Positions 17,702 to 26,324 of a DNA stretch of 64,000 nt are shown here, one piece after another (position 1 is the first letter of the stretch; each line of letters begins with the position of its first letter). The notes beneath the pieces were generated by a model. That model did no database searches. It had not been told where the DNA came from and saw only the letters and a program-made list of their open reading frames with translations. The position numbers and the translations under genes were made by a program. This DNA is from Aurantimonas sp. HBX-1 (GTDB lineage Bacteria > Pseudomonadota > Alphaproteobacteria > Rhizobiales > Rhizobiaceae): the NCBI RefSeq assembly GCF_021391535.1, contig NZ_CP090066.1, forward strand, positions 1,501,501 through 1,565,500, given 5' to 3'.

Positions 17702-18844
17702 ATGACATCCATCGAAACGGTCGACATCGCAGTCATCGGAGCCGGGCTCGGCGGGGCCGCGGCCATGGCGCTGCTGGATCATGCGGGTTTTTCCGCCCAT
17801 ACTTTCGAGCAGGCGCCTGAATTCCACCGGCTCGGCGCCGGTATCCACATCGGCCCGAACGTGATGAAGATCTTCCGGGAGATCGGGCTCGAGGATCGGC
17901 TCGCCACGATCGGCTCGCATCCGGACTTCTGGTTCTCGCGCGACGGCAACACCGGCGAATACCTCTCGAAGATCCGGCTCGGGGATTTCGCCAGGAAAGA
18001 GTACGGCGCGCCCTACATCACCATCCATCGGGGGGACATGCACGCCGTCCAGATCGAGGCCCTGCCGCAGGACCGGGTGCATTTCGGGCACAAGCTGACC
18101 GCCATCGAGGAGCGCGAGGACGACGTGCTCCTTTCCTTCGACAACGGCCGGCAGGTCGCGGCGAAGCTGGTCATCGGCGCCGACGGCATTAATTCGGCGA
18201 TCCGTGAGATGCTGCTCGGCGTCGAGAAGCCGCGCTTTTCCGGCTGGATCGGCCACCGGGCGCTGGTCAATGTCGAAAAGCTGCGCGCCTCGGGCCTAGA
18301 ATTCGAGGCCTGCGTGAAATGGTGGTGGGAAGCCTCTCGCCACATCATGGCCTATAACACCAAGGGCGACGGCTCGGAGTACTACTACGTCACCGGCGTG
18401 CCTGTGGACGGCTGGGAGCACGACGCCGCCTTCGTCGATTCTTCGCGCGAGGAGATGGAAGCGATCTTCGGTAATTCGCACCCGGAGGTGAATGCCCTGA
18501 TCGATGCTACGGAAGAGGTCACCAAGTGGCCGTTCTGGAACCGCGATCCGCTCAACCTGTGGAGCCGCGGCCGTCTGTGCCTCCTCGGTGACGCCTGCCA
18601 CCCGATGCGCCCGCACATGGCGCAAGGCGCCTGCATGGCGATCGAGGACGCGGCCGTGTTGACCCGCTGCCTCACCGAATGCGGCACGGAGAGTTATTCC
18701 GAGGCCTTCCAGCTCTATGAGCGAACGCGGCGTGATCGTGCCACCAAAGTTCAGACCATTTCCAATGCCAATACCTGGCTGAAGGAGCCGGAAGATCCGG
18801 CTTGGGTTTACGCTTACGATCCGACGACCGCGCCGCTTGGCTAA
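17702..18844 (+). CDS. nicC: 6-hydroxynicotinate 3-monooxygenase
   Basis: A 380-residue FAD-dependent aromatic hydroxylase that decarboxylates and hydroxylates 6-hydroxynicotinate to 2,5-dihydroxypyridine using NADH and oxygen. The FAD-binding GAGLGGAAA lies near residues 12-20, the DG motif IGADGINSAIR is near 160-170, and the GD motif LLGDACHPMRPHMAQGA near 295-311. The HMAQGAC part and the start ATG at 17702 (preceded by AGGACAGGG) fit NicC. A TTG further upstream would overlap the operator and is rejected. It has its own operator although it follows nicB by 199 bp, so it may be transcribed separately. Confidence 0.91.
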   Translation: MTSIETVDIAVIGAGLGGAAAMALLDHAGFSAHTFEQAPEFHRLGAGIHIGPNVMKIFREIGLEDRLATIGSHPDFWFSRDGNTGEYLSKIRLGDFARKEYGAPYITIHRGDMHAVQIEALPQDRVHFGHKLTAIEEREDDVLLSFDNGRQVAAKLVIGADGINSAIREMLLGVEKPRFSGWIGHRALVNVEKLRASGLEFEACVKWWWEASRHIMAYNTKGDGSEYYYVTGVPVDGWEHDAAFVDSSREEMEAIFGNSHPEVNALIDATEEVTKWPFWNRDPLNLWSRGRLCLLGDACHPMRPHMAQGACMAIEDAAVLTRCLTECGTESYSEAFQLYERTRRDRATKVQTISNANTWLKEPEDPAWVYAYDPTTAPLG

Positions 18845-19413
18845 CGCTGTGGACTTGCCTCGCAATCGTGGAGAGCTCTTCTGACGGGAGGTGGAGCATT
18901 CTATGGGCAAGCTACATCGCCGGGTCGGCAGGGAATTTGAGGCGGAGTCTATTCGGGATTTCTCGAGGACTAAGGACGCGTTGGCTCCCTCGGACGGCGC
19001 AAAAACCATGCAATAGCGCGAAAGCGGGGAGCCTCGCGGAGACGCTGAAAGCCGAAGGGCGTTCGAGACCTTCCGATTTTGCCCAGCACCTTCCGCGCTT
19101 CATCGACAAGCCCCCCAGAGCGTTAAAGAGATCGTACTATTCCGTTTGGCGCAAAGAGCCCATTTCAGCGAGAGAACGCGTGGTCGGAGGTCCGATAACA
19201 TCCGCTTATCGGACCCTTGGAATTCCACGTTCTACCGAGGGCCAGGAAAGCGAACGATAACGGCATTTCGTTCCTTACGCGCAGATCCCAGACCCGCAAC
19301 GGTGCCGCCTGGATATGCTCAAGCGGAACCCTCTCAAACTGGTGTCGGTCCTTGTAGCTCGCCTCGGCTCGTGCTGTTCTTCCGACCGTTGAAGCCTGTG
19401 AAGGGAGCGCGAA
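18845..19413 (+). other. Intergenic region between nicC and the aldolase gene
   Basis: No convincing protein gene. A 37-codon frame at 18903 (MGKLHRRVGREF...) has a GGAGGTGG before it, but nothing recognisable in it. The 3' half holds the inverted repeat at 19189..19215. Short, mixed-composition frames here look like noise or decayed sequence. Confidence 0.5.
19189..19215. promoter_or_regulatory. Perfect inverted repeat, possible operator upstream of the aldolase cluster
   Basis: Arms GGTCCGATAA and TTATCGGACC (10 bp, perfect) surround a 7-base spacer. There is no T-tract, so an operator is more likely than a terminator. It lies 199 bp before the aldolase gene. The cognate regulator is unknown; the TetR gene at 26325 is one candidate. 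Confidence 0.5.
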
Positions 19414-20199
19414 GTGCCGGCGCCTGCCAATCCGATAAAGGCCGCACTTCGGCGTGGCGAACGGCTCGACGGGCTCTGGCTGACGCTCGTTAGCCCGGCC
19501 GTGGCCGAGATCGCGGGGCGGGCCGGCTTCGACTGGTGCGTGATCGACATGGAGCATGCCCCGGCGACACTGCCGCTCGTTCAGGCGCAACTACAGGCGC
19601 TCGCCGGGACCCCCGCCGCGCCGGTGGTGCGGGTGCCGGTTGGCGATGAGTGGGTGCTGAAACAGGTGCTCGACCTCGGAGCGCAGAGCGTGATCGTTCC
19701 GATGATCCACGACGCCGCGTCCGCGGCCCGGGCCGTGGCCGCCGTGCGGTATCCGCCGCGCGGCCGACGCGGAATGGGGGCCGCCCTCGCGCGGGCGGGC
19801 GGATGGGGGGCGACGGCGGACTACGCGGCGACGGCGGACGCGCAGATCTGCCTGATCGTGCAGGCCGAAAGCGCTCAGGCGCTGCACAACATCGATGCCA
19901 TCGCCGCGACCGAGGGGGTGGACGTCGTCTTTATCGGGCCGGCGGATCTGGCCGCCGACATGGGGCATGGCTGCGAGACAGACCATCTCGCCGTCGTCGC
20001 CGCCGTCGATCATATCGTCGCGCGAACCCGCGCCGCCGGCAAGGCGGCCGGCATCATTACCTTCGATCCGAAGCTGATCGCCCGCTACGCGGCGCAGGGC
20101 TTTGGCATGATCGGCGTCGGCGCGGACTGCACGGCGCTGCGCCTCGGGCTGGAGTCGCTTGTTCGCGTGGCGAGCCTGTCCCGCCAGCAGCCTAGCTAA
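19414..20199 (+). CDS. HpcH/HpaI-family class II aldolase
   Basis: A 261-residue aldolase of the 4-hydroxy-2-oxo-acid (HpaI/GarL/RhmA) family, which cleaves such acids to pyruvate or oxaloacetate plus an aldehyde with a divalent metal. Motifs include WCVIDMEHAP (41-50), with the Glu-His pair, VPMIHDA (about 95-101) and GPADLAADMG (about 175-184). The start is a GTG at 19414 (CCGGCGCCT follows) with GGGAGCG upstream. It opens a plus-strand cluster with a cysteine amidase, amidohydrolase, HAD hydrolase and TRAP transporter. The physiological substrate is not deducible; a product of those amidases is plausible. Confidence 0.88.
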   Translation: MPAPANPIKAALRRGERLDGLWLTLVSPAVAEIAGRAGFDWCVIDMEHAPATLPLVQAQLQALAGTPAAPVVRVPVGDEWVLKQVLDLGAQSVIVPMIHDAASAARAVAAVRYPPRGRRGMGAALARAGGWGATADYAATADAQICLIVQAESAQALHNIDAIAATEGVDVVFIGPADLAADMGHGCETDHLAVVAAVDHIVARTRAAGKAAGIITFDPKLIARYAAQGFGMIGVGADCTALRLGLESLVRVASLSRQQPS

Positions 20200-20480
20200 G
20201 TCTTGCGCCGACGGGACGGTCGCCACTCTCCCTGCCACCTGCTGCGCTCTGGATGCCGGCTCCCGCCGATGCCGACACCCGGCAGTGCAGGCCCGACACG
20301 ATTCGCCGCGGCAGTCTCCGTTCGACCCTCGAAGCCGAGGCAGGCCCAACCGTGACGGACGTCCTTTCCTGGCGAGAGGTCGGCGGAGCCCGGAAGGTTT
20401 CGGCTGCGTAAAAAACAGGCTTGACTGCTTCTTTCTCAATACGCAGTCTGCTTCCACGGTCGAAAGCGGAGGGTGAAGCC

Positions 20481-21122
20481 TTGTCTGACGATGACTACAA
20501 GAACCGCAGCTACGGCCAGATCCCGGTAGGGACGGGCTTCAAGCCGGGGATCGTGGTGGTGGACTTCCAGAGCGGGTTCACCGATCCGCAGTATCCGCTG
20601 GGCGGCGCGCCGCTGGTGATGCGGGCACTCGAGAACACCGAGAAGCTACTCAAGGTGGCACGCGCCTGCGGCGTGCCGGTGGCGAACTGCAATACCGCCT
20701 ACATGAACGAGCGCGAGATGCCGTACTGGAAGATCACGGCGGTCCGCGAGACGTTCCTGCACGACCATCCCAGCGTGAAGTTCGATCCGCGCATATACGA
20801 TCCCGATTATGATCTTACGGTCTGCAAGAAAGGTCCCTCGATCTTCTTCGGGACCGATGTCGCCGATTACTTCACCAAGGAGCGCGTCGATACGGTGATC
20901 GTTACCGGCTGCAACACGAGCGGCTGCATCAGGGCGACCTCCATCGACGCGTTCAGCTATCGCTATCGTACGCTGGTGCCCGAGGATTGCGTGGGCGACA
21001 TCGAGGAGCAGCCGCATCGCGACAATCTGCGCGATCTGGGGCGGCGCTACGTCGACGTCGTCGACCTGCCCTACGTGCTGGACTACCTCGAGCGCTGGCA
21101 GCGCACGCGGGAAGCCGCCTGA
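20481..21122 (+). CDS. Isochorismatase-fold cysteine amidase, NicF/N-carbamoylsarcosine amidase-like
   Basis: A 213-residue hydrolase with the triad Asp28 (VVVDFQSGF), Lys116 (CKKGPS) and Cys149 (CNTSGCIRA). The spacing is the same as in the nicF product of this window, and the motifs FFGT and TSGC-RA are shared, so they are paralogues. I chose a TTG start at 20481 because GGAGGG lies eight bases before it; in-frame ATG at 20421 would overlie the GGAGGG site. It probably hydrolyses an N-carbamoyl or amide group of a small acid. It lies between the aldolase and the amidohydrolase. Exact substrate unknown. Confidence 0.86.
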   Translation: MSDDDYKNRSYGQIPVGTGFKPGIVVVDFQSGFTDPQYPLGGAPLVMRALENTEKLLKVARACGVPVANCNTAYMNEREMPYWKITAVRETFLHDHPSVKFDPRIYDPDYDLTVCKKGPSIFFGTDVADYFTKERVDTVIVTGCNTSGCIRATSIDAFSYRYRTLVPEDCVGDIEEQPHRDNLRDLGRRYVDVVDLPYVLDYLERWQRTREAA

Positions 21123-21235
21123 ACAAGATGATGCCGCCCCGTCGCCACCTCGCAGCAGCACCGCCGAGAGGGGCATCGCCACCCGTAATCGCGTTCGAGC
21201 GCGGACGAGAAGCGCTCGCTTAAGAAAGAGGTCGG

Positions 21236-22471
21236 ATGACCATCGCGCTACTTCGCAATGCCCGGATCGTCGACGGAACGGCGCCGGAACCGACAGAGCC
21301 GATGGCCATCGTCATCGAGGACGGGATCATCCGGGAGGTGAGCCCGAACGCCACCGCGACGACGGACGAGGTGCTGGACCTCCAAGGCCTGACCGTCATG
21401 CCGGGCCTCGTCGACTGTCACGTCCACGTCATCGCCACGACCGCCAATCTCGGCCTGAACGCCGCCTTGCCGTCCTCGCTCGTCGCGGCGCGAAGCAGTG
21501 TGCTGATGCGTGACATGCTGATGCGCGGCTTCACCACCGTGCGCGACCTGGGGGGTGCGGATCGGGGGCTGCAGCTCGCGGTGGACGAGGGCGCCTTTCT
21601 CGGCCCACGCCTGGTGATCTGCGGCAAGGCGCTGTCACAGACCGGTGGCCATACCGACTATCGCGGCCCGTACGATAACCGCGACGTCAGCTGGTACGCG
21701 CAGAGCCTCGGCGCCATGGGCCGCAACTGCGATGGCGTGCCGGAGGTGCAGCGAGCGGTTCGCGAGGAGCTGAAGAACGGCGCGCAGTTCGTCAAGGCGA
21801 TGGCGGACGGCGGCGTCTCCTCGCCGTCCGATCCGGTGGGTTATCTGGTGTTCTCGGTGGACGAGCTGAGGGCGATGGTCGAGATAGCCAAGGGTTTCGG
21901 GACGTATGCCACGGGCCATCTCTACGCCGACGAAGCAATCGTGCGGGCCCTGGATTGCGGGTTCGAATGCATCGAGCATGGCAACCTGATCTCCGACGCC
22001 ACGATCGCGCGGGTTGCCAGGGACGGCATTCCGGTGGTTCCCACCAACATCACCTACGACATTCTCGCCAAGTCGGGCGCCAAGTTCGGCCTGCCGCCGG
22101 AGTCGGTCGCGAAGATCGCCGACGTGCGCGAGGCAGGACTGGAGAAGCTCGAGAAGATGCATGCGGCCGGTGTGATCATGGGCTATGGCTCGGACCTTCT
22201 GGGCGGCATGCAGACCGAGCAATCGGGCGAGTTCCCGCTGCGGGGCCGCTACATCCCGGCCGATGCCGTCATCCGCTCGGCCACCACGGACGCGGCGAAG
22301 GTGCTCCGCATGGAAGGCCGGATCGGTACGATCGCGCCAGGAGCATTCGCCGACATCATCGCGGTGGACGGCAACCCGCTCGAGGATCTCGATCTCCTGA
22401 CGAAGCAGGGTGCGCACATGCCGCTCATCATGAAAGGCGGCGTGGCGGTCAAGAAGGCGGAGTCTCTGTGA
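21236..22471 (+). CDS. Metal-dependent amidohydrolase (imidazolonepropionase/prolidase-like)
   Basis: A 411-residue amidohydrolase-superfamily enzyme. The N-terminal metal motif is GLVDCHVHV (57-65). A Lys in FVKAMADGG is the likely bridging ligand, His in TGHLYADEA and IEHGNL are further ligands, and GYGSDLLGG contributes the final Asp. The C-terminal TIAPGAFADIIAVDGNPL strand closes the small beta domain. Members hydrolyse cyclic amides, dipeptides or carbamates. ATG at 21236 follows AGAGGT. Its TGA overlaps the start of the HAD gene by one base. The context suggests opening of a cyclic amide or an N-acyl group, which is inference. Confidence 0.88.
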   Translation: MTIALLRNARIVDGTAPEPTEPMAIVIEDGIIREVSPNATATTDEVLDLQGLTVMPGLVDCHVHVIATTANLGLNAALPSSLVAARSSVLMRDMLMRGFTTVRDLGGADRGLQLAVDEGAFLGPRLVICGKALSQTGGHTDYRGPYDNRDVSWYAQSLGAMGRNCDGVPEVQRAVREELKNGAQFVKAMADGGVSSPSDPVGYLVFSVDELRAMVEIAKGFGTYATGHLYADEAIVRALDCGFECIEHGNLISDATIARVARDGIPVVPTNITYDILAKSGAKFGLPPESVAKIADVREAGLEKLEKMHAAGVIMGYGSDLLGGMQTEQSGEFPLRGRYIPADAVIRSATTDAAKVLRMEGRIGTIAPGAFADIIAVDGNPLEDLDLLTKQGAHMPLIMKGGVAVKKAESL

Positions 22472-23196
22472 TGGCGAGGTTGCGGGACTACAAGGCGCTC
22501 AGCTTCGACGTCTACGGCACACTGATCGACTGGGAGAGCGGCATGCTGCACGGGTTGCGGCCGCTCACCGATCGCCTGAACCGCGAGATCTCCGACGACG
22601 CGGTTCTGGAGATGCATGCGCGCCACGAGAGCAGAGCCCAAGCGGCAACGCCTGGGCGGCGGTACAGCGACATCCTGGCGACGGTCTATCGGCGCTGCGC
22701 CGAGGAACTGGGCCTCGTCGTGGGGTGGGAGGAATGCGAGGCATACGGGCAGAGCGTACCCCACTGGCCGGCGTTTGCCGACAGCTTCGACGCCCTCGCC
22801 TACCTCAAGCGGCACTATCGCATGATCGTCCTCTCCAACGTCGACAACAGGAGCTTCGCGGGGTCGGCCGAGAAGCTCGGGATCGCCTGGGACGGCGTGT
22901 TCACGGCCGAGGATATCGGCAGCTACAAGCCGTCACCGCGGAACTTCGACTATCTGCTGGACGGCGTCGGGCGGATGGGCATCGATGCCCGCGAACTGCT
23001 CCATACCGCGGAGAGCATGTTCCACGATCACGTGCCCGCGCGCGCCAACGGGCTGGACAATGCGTGGATATACCGGCGTCATGCCAAGCACGGCTTCGGC
23101 GCGACCATGGATCCCGGCAAGCTGGCGGAGACGACGTTTCGGTTCCATTCCCTCAAGGAGATGGCGGAGGCGCACGAGAGCGATCATTCCCGGTAA
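22471..23196 (+). CDS. Haloacid dehalogenase-like hydrolase, type II
   Basis: A 241-residue HAD-superfamily protein. Motif I is SFDVYGTLIDWE with nucleophile Asp13, motif II is VLSNVDN (Ser), motif III contains KPSPRNFDY, and motif IV is replaced by the ESMFHDHVPAR stretch usual in L-2-haloacid dehalogenases. Family members act on 2-haloacids or on phosphate esters. The ATG at 22471 overlaps the amidohydrolase stop (TGATG), so the two are coupled. Whether it dehalogenates or dephosphorylates a pathway intermediate cannot be told. It precedes the TRAP transporter by 72 bp. Confidence 0.87.
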   Translation: MARLRDYKALSFDVYGTLIDWESGMLHGLRPLTDRLNREISDDAVLEMHARHESRAQAATPGRRYSDILATVYRRCAEELGLVVGWEECEAYGQSVPHWPAFADSFDALAYLKRHYRMIVLSNVDNRSFAGSAEKLGIAWDGVFTAEDIGSYKPSPRNFDYLLDGVGRMGIDARELLHTAESMFHDHVPARANGLDNAWIYRRHAKHGFGATMDPGKLAETTFRFHSLKEMAEAHESDHSR

Positions 23197-23268
23197 TCGG
23201 CGGTTCATCCCGCCCGTCTCGAGAGGGGCGAAAGCCCGTATGTTCCACCCGACCAGCAGGATACTCAC

Positions 23269-24390
23269 ATGAAAAAGCTAATGATGTACGCGGCGCTTGC
23301 CGGATTTGCAGCAGCGCCCGCCTCGGCGCAGACCAACTTCATCGCCAACAGCTTTTACGACAGTGCCGTACCGATGTCTGGTGAAGGTTACGTCCAGTGG
23401 GCGGAACTGGTCCAGAAACTGTCAGGCGGCGACCTCGTGCCGGAGGTGTTTACCGGCACCGTGCTCCTGGCGCCGCGTGCCTCGCTGCAGGGCATCCAGG
23501 ACAATGTGGTGCAGGTCGCGCATCACGCTGCGATTTATACGCCGTCGGATCTTCCCGTTGCCAACGCTGTCCAGGAACTCGGCTTCGCCTATTCCGACCC
23601 GACGGTGGCGATCTTCGCCGTGACCGACTTCTCGATGAACAACGAGGTCCAGCTGCAGGAATGGCAGGACGAACAGGTCGTCTATCTCGGTGCCTACGCG
23701 ACCCCCGCCTACGTTCTGATGTGCTCGAGCCCCGTTCGCAACCTCGCCGAGATCAAGGGCAAGCGCATCCGCACGGCCGGTTCGGCGGTCTCGGTGTGGG
23801 TGGAGGAGGCGGGCGGCATTCCGGTCAACGTCCCATCGAGCGAGATGTACACAGGCCTCGAGCGTGGCACGCTCGACTGCGCGACGAATTCCGCGAGCGA
23901 TCTCGTCGACCGCTCGCTCCTCGAGGTGGCCGAGCATACGACGCTGCTTTCCACCGGCATGTACTGGTCCGGCCCGCAATGGGGCTACAACCCGGACTTT
24001 TGGGAAGGGCTGACGCCGGAGCAGCGCAAAGTCTTAATGGAGGCTTCCGCCCGCTCGATGGCGCGGATGGTCATCGCCTACGGGAAGAAGGTCGATGCCG
24101 GTCTGGAAGCAGCAAAGGCCGCGGGCGGAAACGTGTATGAGCCCGAGGAGGATCTGGCGGCCAATGTGGCCGAGTTCCGCGAGCGCACGTCTTCGGCCGC
24201 GGCAGAGAAAGCCGGCACCGATTTCGGCATCGCGGAGCCGGAGGCGCTGATCAGCGATTTCGAGCTGACCATGCAGAAATGGCAGGAGCTGTTGGCCGAC
24301 GTCGACACGAGCGACGAGGATGCGCTGACCGATCTGGCCATGCAGGAAATCTACAGCAAGATCGACGCCGAAACATACGGCGTGAGATGA
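23269..24390 (+). CDS. dctP: TRAP transporter solute-binding protein (DctP family)
   Basis: A 373-residue periplasmic binding protein with a signal peptide ending in ASA at residue 20. The segment LAEIKGKRIRTAG (about 159-171), with its conserved Arg, binds the ligand carboxylate in TRAP systems. It is followed by dctQ and dctM genes, giving a complete sodium-driven transporter. The ligand is probably a carboxylic acid used by the neighbouring amidase and aldolase genes. A GC-rich hairpin separates it from dctQ, likely making more binding protein than permease. The symbol is a family name and does not imply a C4-dicarboxylate. Confidence 0.9.
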   Translation: MKKLMMYAALAGFAAAPASAQTNFIANSFYDSAVPMSGEGYVQWAELVQKLSGGDLVPEVFTGTVLLAPRASLQGIQDNVVQVAHHAAIYTPSDLPVANAVQELGFAYSDPTVAIFAVTDFSMNNEVQLQEWQDEQVVYLGAYATPAYVLMCSSPVRNLAEIKGKRIRTAGSAVSVWVEEAGGIPVNVPSSEMYTGLERGTLDCATNSASDLVDRSLLEVAEHTTLLSTGMYWSGPQWGYNPDFWEGLTPEQRKVLMEASARSMARMVIAYGKKVDAGLEAAKAAGGNVYEPEEDLAANVAEFRERTSSAAAEKAGTDFGIAEPEALISDFELTMQKWQELLADVDTSDEDALTDLAMQEIYSKIDAETYGVR

Positions 24391-24397
24391 CGCATTG

Positions 24398-24424
24398 GGG
24401 GGCCCGCAGCGACTGCAGGCCCCC
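24398..24424. promoter_or_regulatory. Intra-operon hairpin between dctP and dctQ
   Basis: GGGGGCC pairs with GGCCCCC, and an inner GCAG/CTGC stem extends it around a 3-base loop. There is no T-run. Its place just after dctP suggests mRNA stabilisation or partial termination so that binding protein exceeds permease. Confidence 0.55.
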
Positions 24425-24451
24425 GTCCACCAACCGGCGCAGGATCTGGCG

Positions 24452-24946
24452 ATGCGGCAGCTTCTTGAAGTCATCCGGTGGCTCAACATCGGTGCCGCCG
24501 TTGCGGCCTGCCTGGTGATGCTTCTGATGATGTTTCACATCACGCTCGACGTGGGCGTGCGGTACTTCCTAAACGGGCAGATCGTCGGAACGCTGGAATG
24601 GGTATCGTTCTACTACATGGTCGCCCTGGTCTTCCTGGCCCTCGGCTATGTGGAGATCAAGAACGAGAATATCCGCGTCGATCTCTTCGTGCAGATGATG
24701 CCGCGTAAGGTGCAGCTTGCCCTTTATGTCTTCTCCTGCCTTCTCGGCCTGGTCTTCTTCGGCATGCTGTTCTGGCAGACCCTGCTGGACGCGGTCGGTG
24801 CGACGCGGCGGGGTGAGGAAGCGATGAGCAACTTCCGCTTCCTGATCTGGCCGGCCCGCTGGGCGCTGCCGATTGGTTTCGCCGGCGTGCTGCTGGCCGT
24901 GTGCTCCAACCTTCTGCGCGCCGTGTCCCGACGGGAAGCGCTCTGA
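24452..24946 (+). CDS. dctQ: TRAP transporter small permease (DctQ family)
   Basis: A 164-residue membrane protein with four predicted helices, full length for DctQ. Residues LEWVSFYYMVALVFLALGYVE (central part, about 50-70) include the typical charged and aromatic residues, and the loop after KNENIRVDLF is conserved. I chose the ATG at 24452 with AGGATC upstream; a longer reading from 24395 would run through the hairpin. It pairs with the DctM gene 33 bp downstream. Confidence 0.88.
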   Translation: MRQLLEVIRWLNIGAAVAACLVMLLMMFHITLDVGVRYFLNGQIVGTLEWVSFYYMVALVFLALGYVEIKNENIRVDLFVQMMPRKVQLALYVFSCLLGLVFFGMLFWQTLLDAVGATRRGEEAMSNFRFLIWPARWALPIGFAGVLLAVCSNLLRAVSRREAL

Positions 24947-24979
24947 TGTTGGCGCCAAGAACGCTCCGAGGCCAATGAG

Positions 24980-26287
24980 ATGAGCAACCTCGAGATCGGA
25001 GTCGCGGGCGTCTTCGTCGCGCTGGGGCTGATTGCGCTCCGCGTCCCGATAGGGCTAGCGCTCGGGCTCGTCTCGATCGCCGGGATCGGGGTCATGTTCA
25101 ATCTTACGGTGGCTTGGGGCATGATCTCCGCCACCCCCTTCGACTACGTCGGCCAGTGGGAGCTGTCGGCGGCGCCGATGTTCCTCCTAATGGGCTTCAT
25201 CTGCTCGTCTACCGATATGACGAGGGGGCTGTTCCTGGCCCTGCGGCTTTACCTCGCGCGGCTGCCAGGCGGGCTGGCCGTCACCTCGGTGGGGGCCTGC
25301 GCATTCTTCGCTGCCGCATCGGGTTCGTCGGTTGCCACAGCCGCCGCGATGTCGCGGATGGCTGTGCCGGAAATGCTCGACAACGGCTACGACCGAGGCC
25401 TCGCGACGGGAACGATCGCCGCTTCGGGTACGCTTGGGTCCCTAATACCACCGTCGGTTCTGCTCATCTTGTACGGCGTCTATGCGCAGGTCTCAGTGGG
25501 TCAGCTTTTCATGGCCGGTTTTATTCCGGGCGTTCTCTCGGCGCTGATCTACATCGCCATGATCATCGTCCGGGTGAAGCTGAAGCCGGAACTCGCCGGC
25601 AAGGTCGTGATCAACCCCACGCCGCGAGAACGCAGGGAGGCCTTTCGCGACGTTTGGCCATTACCTCTGCTCATTCTGGTGGTGCTGGGTGGGATATTCT
25701 CAGGCGTTTTCTCGCCCACCGAAGCGGGCGCGCTGGGCGCCTTCGCCGCCGTGGTGATCGCTATTGCGAGGCGCAAGCTTAGTCCTGCCGCGATGATAGA
25801 GGCGGTTTCGCAGGCGATCGTTTCGACCGCCTCTATCTTCATCATCCTCATCGGCTCGCTTTTCTTCACGCGCTTTCTTGCGCTTTCCGGCTTTCCGCGG
25901 GCCTTCGCTGAGGCGATCCTCTCCGTCAGCACCGACACCTGGTGGATATTGTTTGCAGTGGCGGTGATCTTTCTCGTGCTGGGTATGCTGATCGACAGTA
26001 TCGGGCTGTTGCTGCTAACTCTTCCCATCCTGGTGCCGCTGGTGAACGAAGCTGACATCAACCCAGTCTGGTTCGGGATTATCGTAATCAAGCTTCTGGA
26101 AATTGGGCTGATCACGCCGCCGATCGGGCTCAACGTCTACATGATCAACGGAGCGCTCAACAATCGCGTCACGCTGCCCGAAATATTCCGGGGAATCACA
26201 TGGTTTCTCGTTATGGACCTGCTGACGCTCATCATCCTGATCGCTTTCCCGATCCTGTCGCTCTGGCTGCCCTCACTAGCCTACTGA
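24980..26287 (+). CDS. dctM: TRAP transporter large permease (DctM family)
   Basis: A 435-residue membrane protein with about 12 helices. Family motifs include ASGSSVATAAAM (112-123), GTIAASGTLGSLIPPS (143-158) and a C-terminal LLEIGLITPPIGLNVY, which line the sodium and substrate sites. It forms the transport channel with DctQ and takes substrate from the dctP product. ATG at 24980 is close to a GAGGCC. It is followed after 37 bp by a TetR regulator on the same strand. Confidence 0.92.
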   Translation: MSNLEIGVAGVFVALGLIALRVPIGLALGLVSIAGIGVMFNLTVAWGMISATPFDYVGQWELSAAPMFLLMGFICSSTDMTRGLFLALRLYLARLPGGLAVTSVGACAFFAAASGSSVATAAAMSRMAVPEMLDNGYDRGLATGTIAASGTLGSLIPPSVLLILYGVYAQVSVGQLFMAGFIPGVLSALIYIAMIIVRVKLKPELAGKVVINPTPRERREAFRDVWPLPLLILVVLGGIFSGVFSPTEAGALGAFAAVVIAIARRKLSPAAMIEAVSQAIVSTASIFIILIGSLFFTRFLALSGFPRAFAEAILSVSTDTWWILFAVAVIFLVLGMLIDSIGLLLLTLPILVPLVNEADINPVWFGIIVIKLLEIGLITPPIGLNVYMINGALNNRVTLPEIFRGITWFLVMDLLTLIILIAFPILSLWLPSLAY

Positions 26288-26324
26288 TAGGAGCAGACTC
26301 GATCGCGGTCACGGGAGGAAGAGC

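Noticed and set aside
18802..19260. Possible gene of 152 codons after nicC
   Set aside because: It begins inside nicC in another frame, has no motifs and overlaps the inverted repeat; a decayed or non-coding region is more likely.
20481..21122. A second nicF as part of the nic pathway
   Set aside because: No NicR palindrome precedes it and it is embedded in another cluster with its own transporter and TetR regulator; kept as a NicF-like amidase of unknown substrate.
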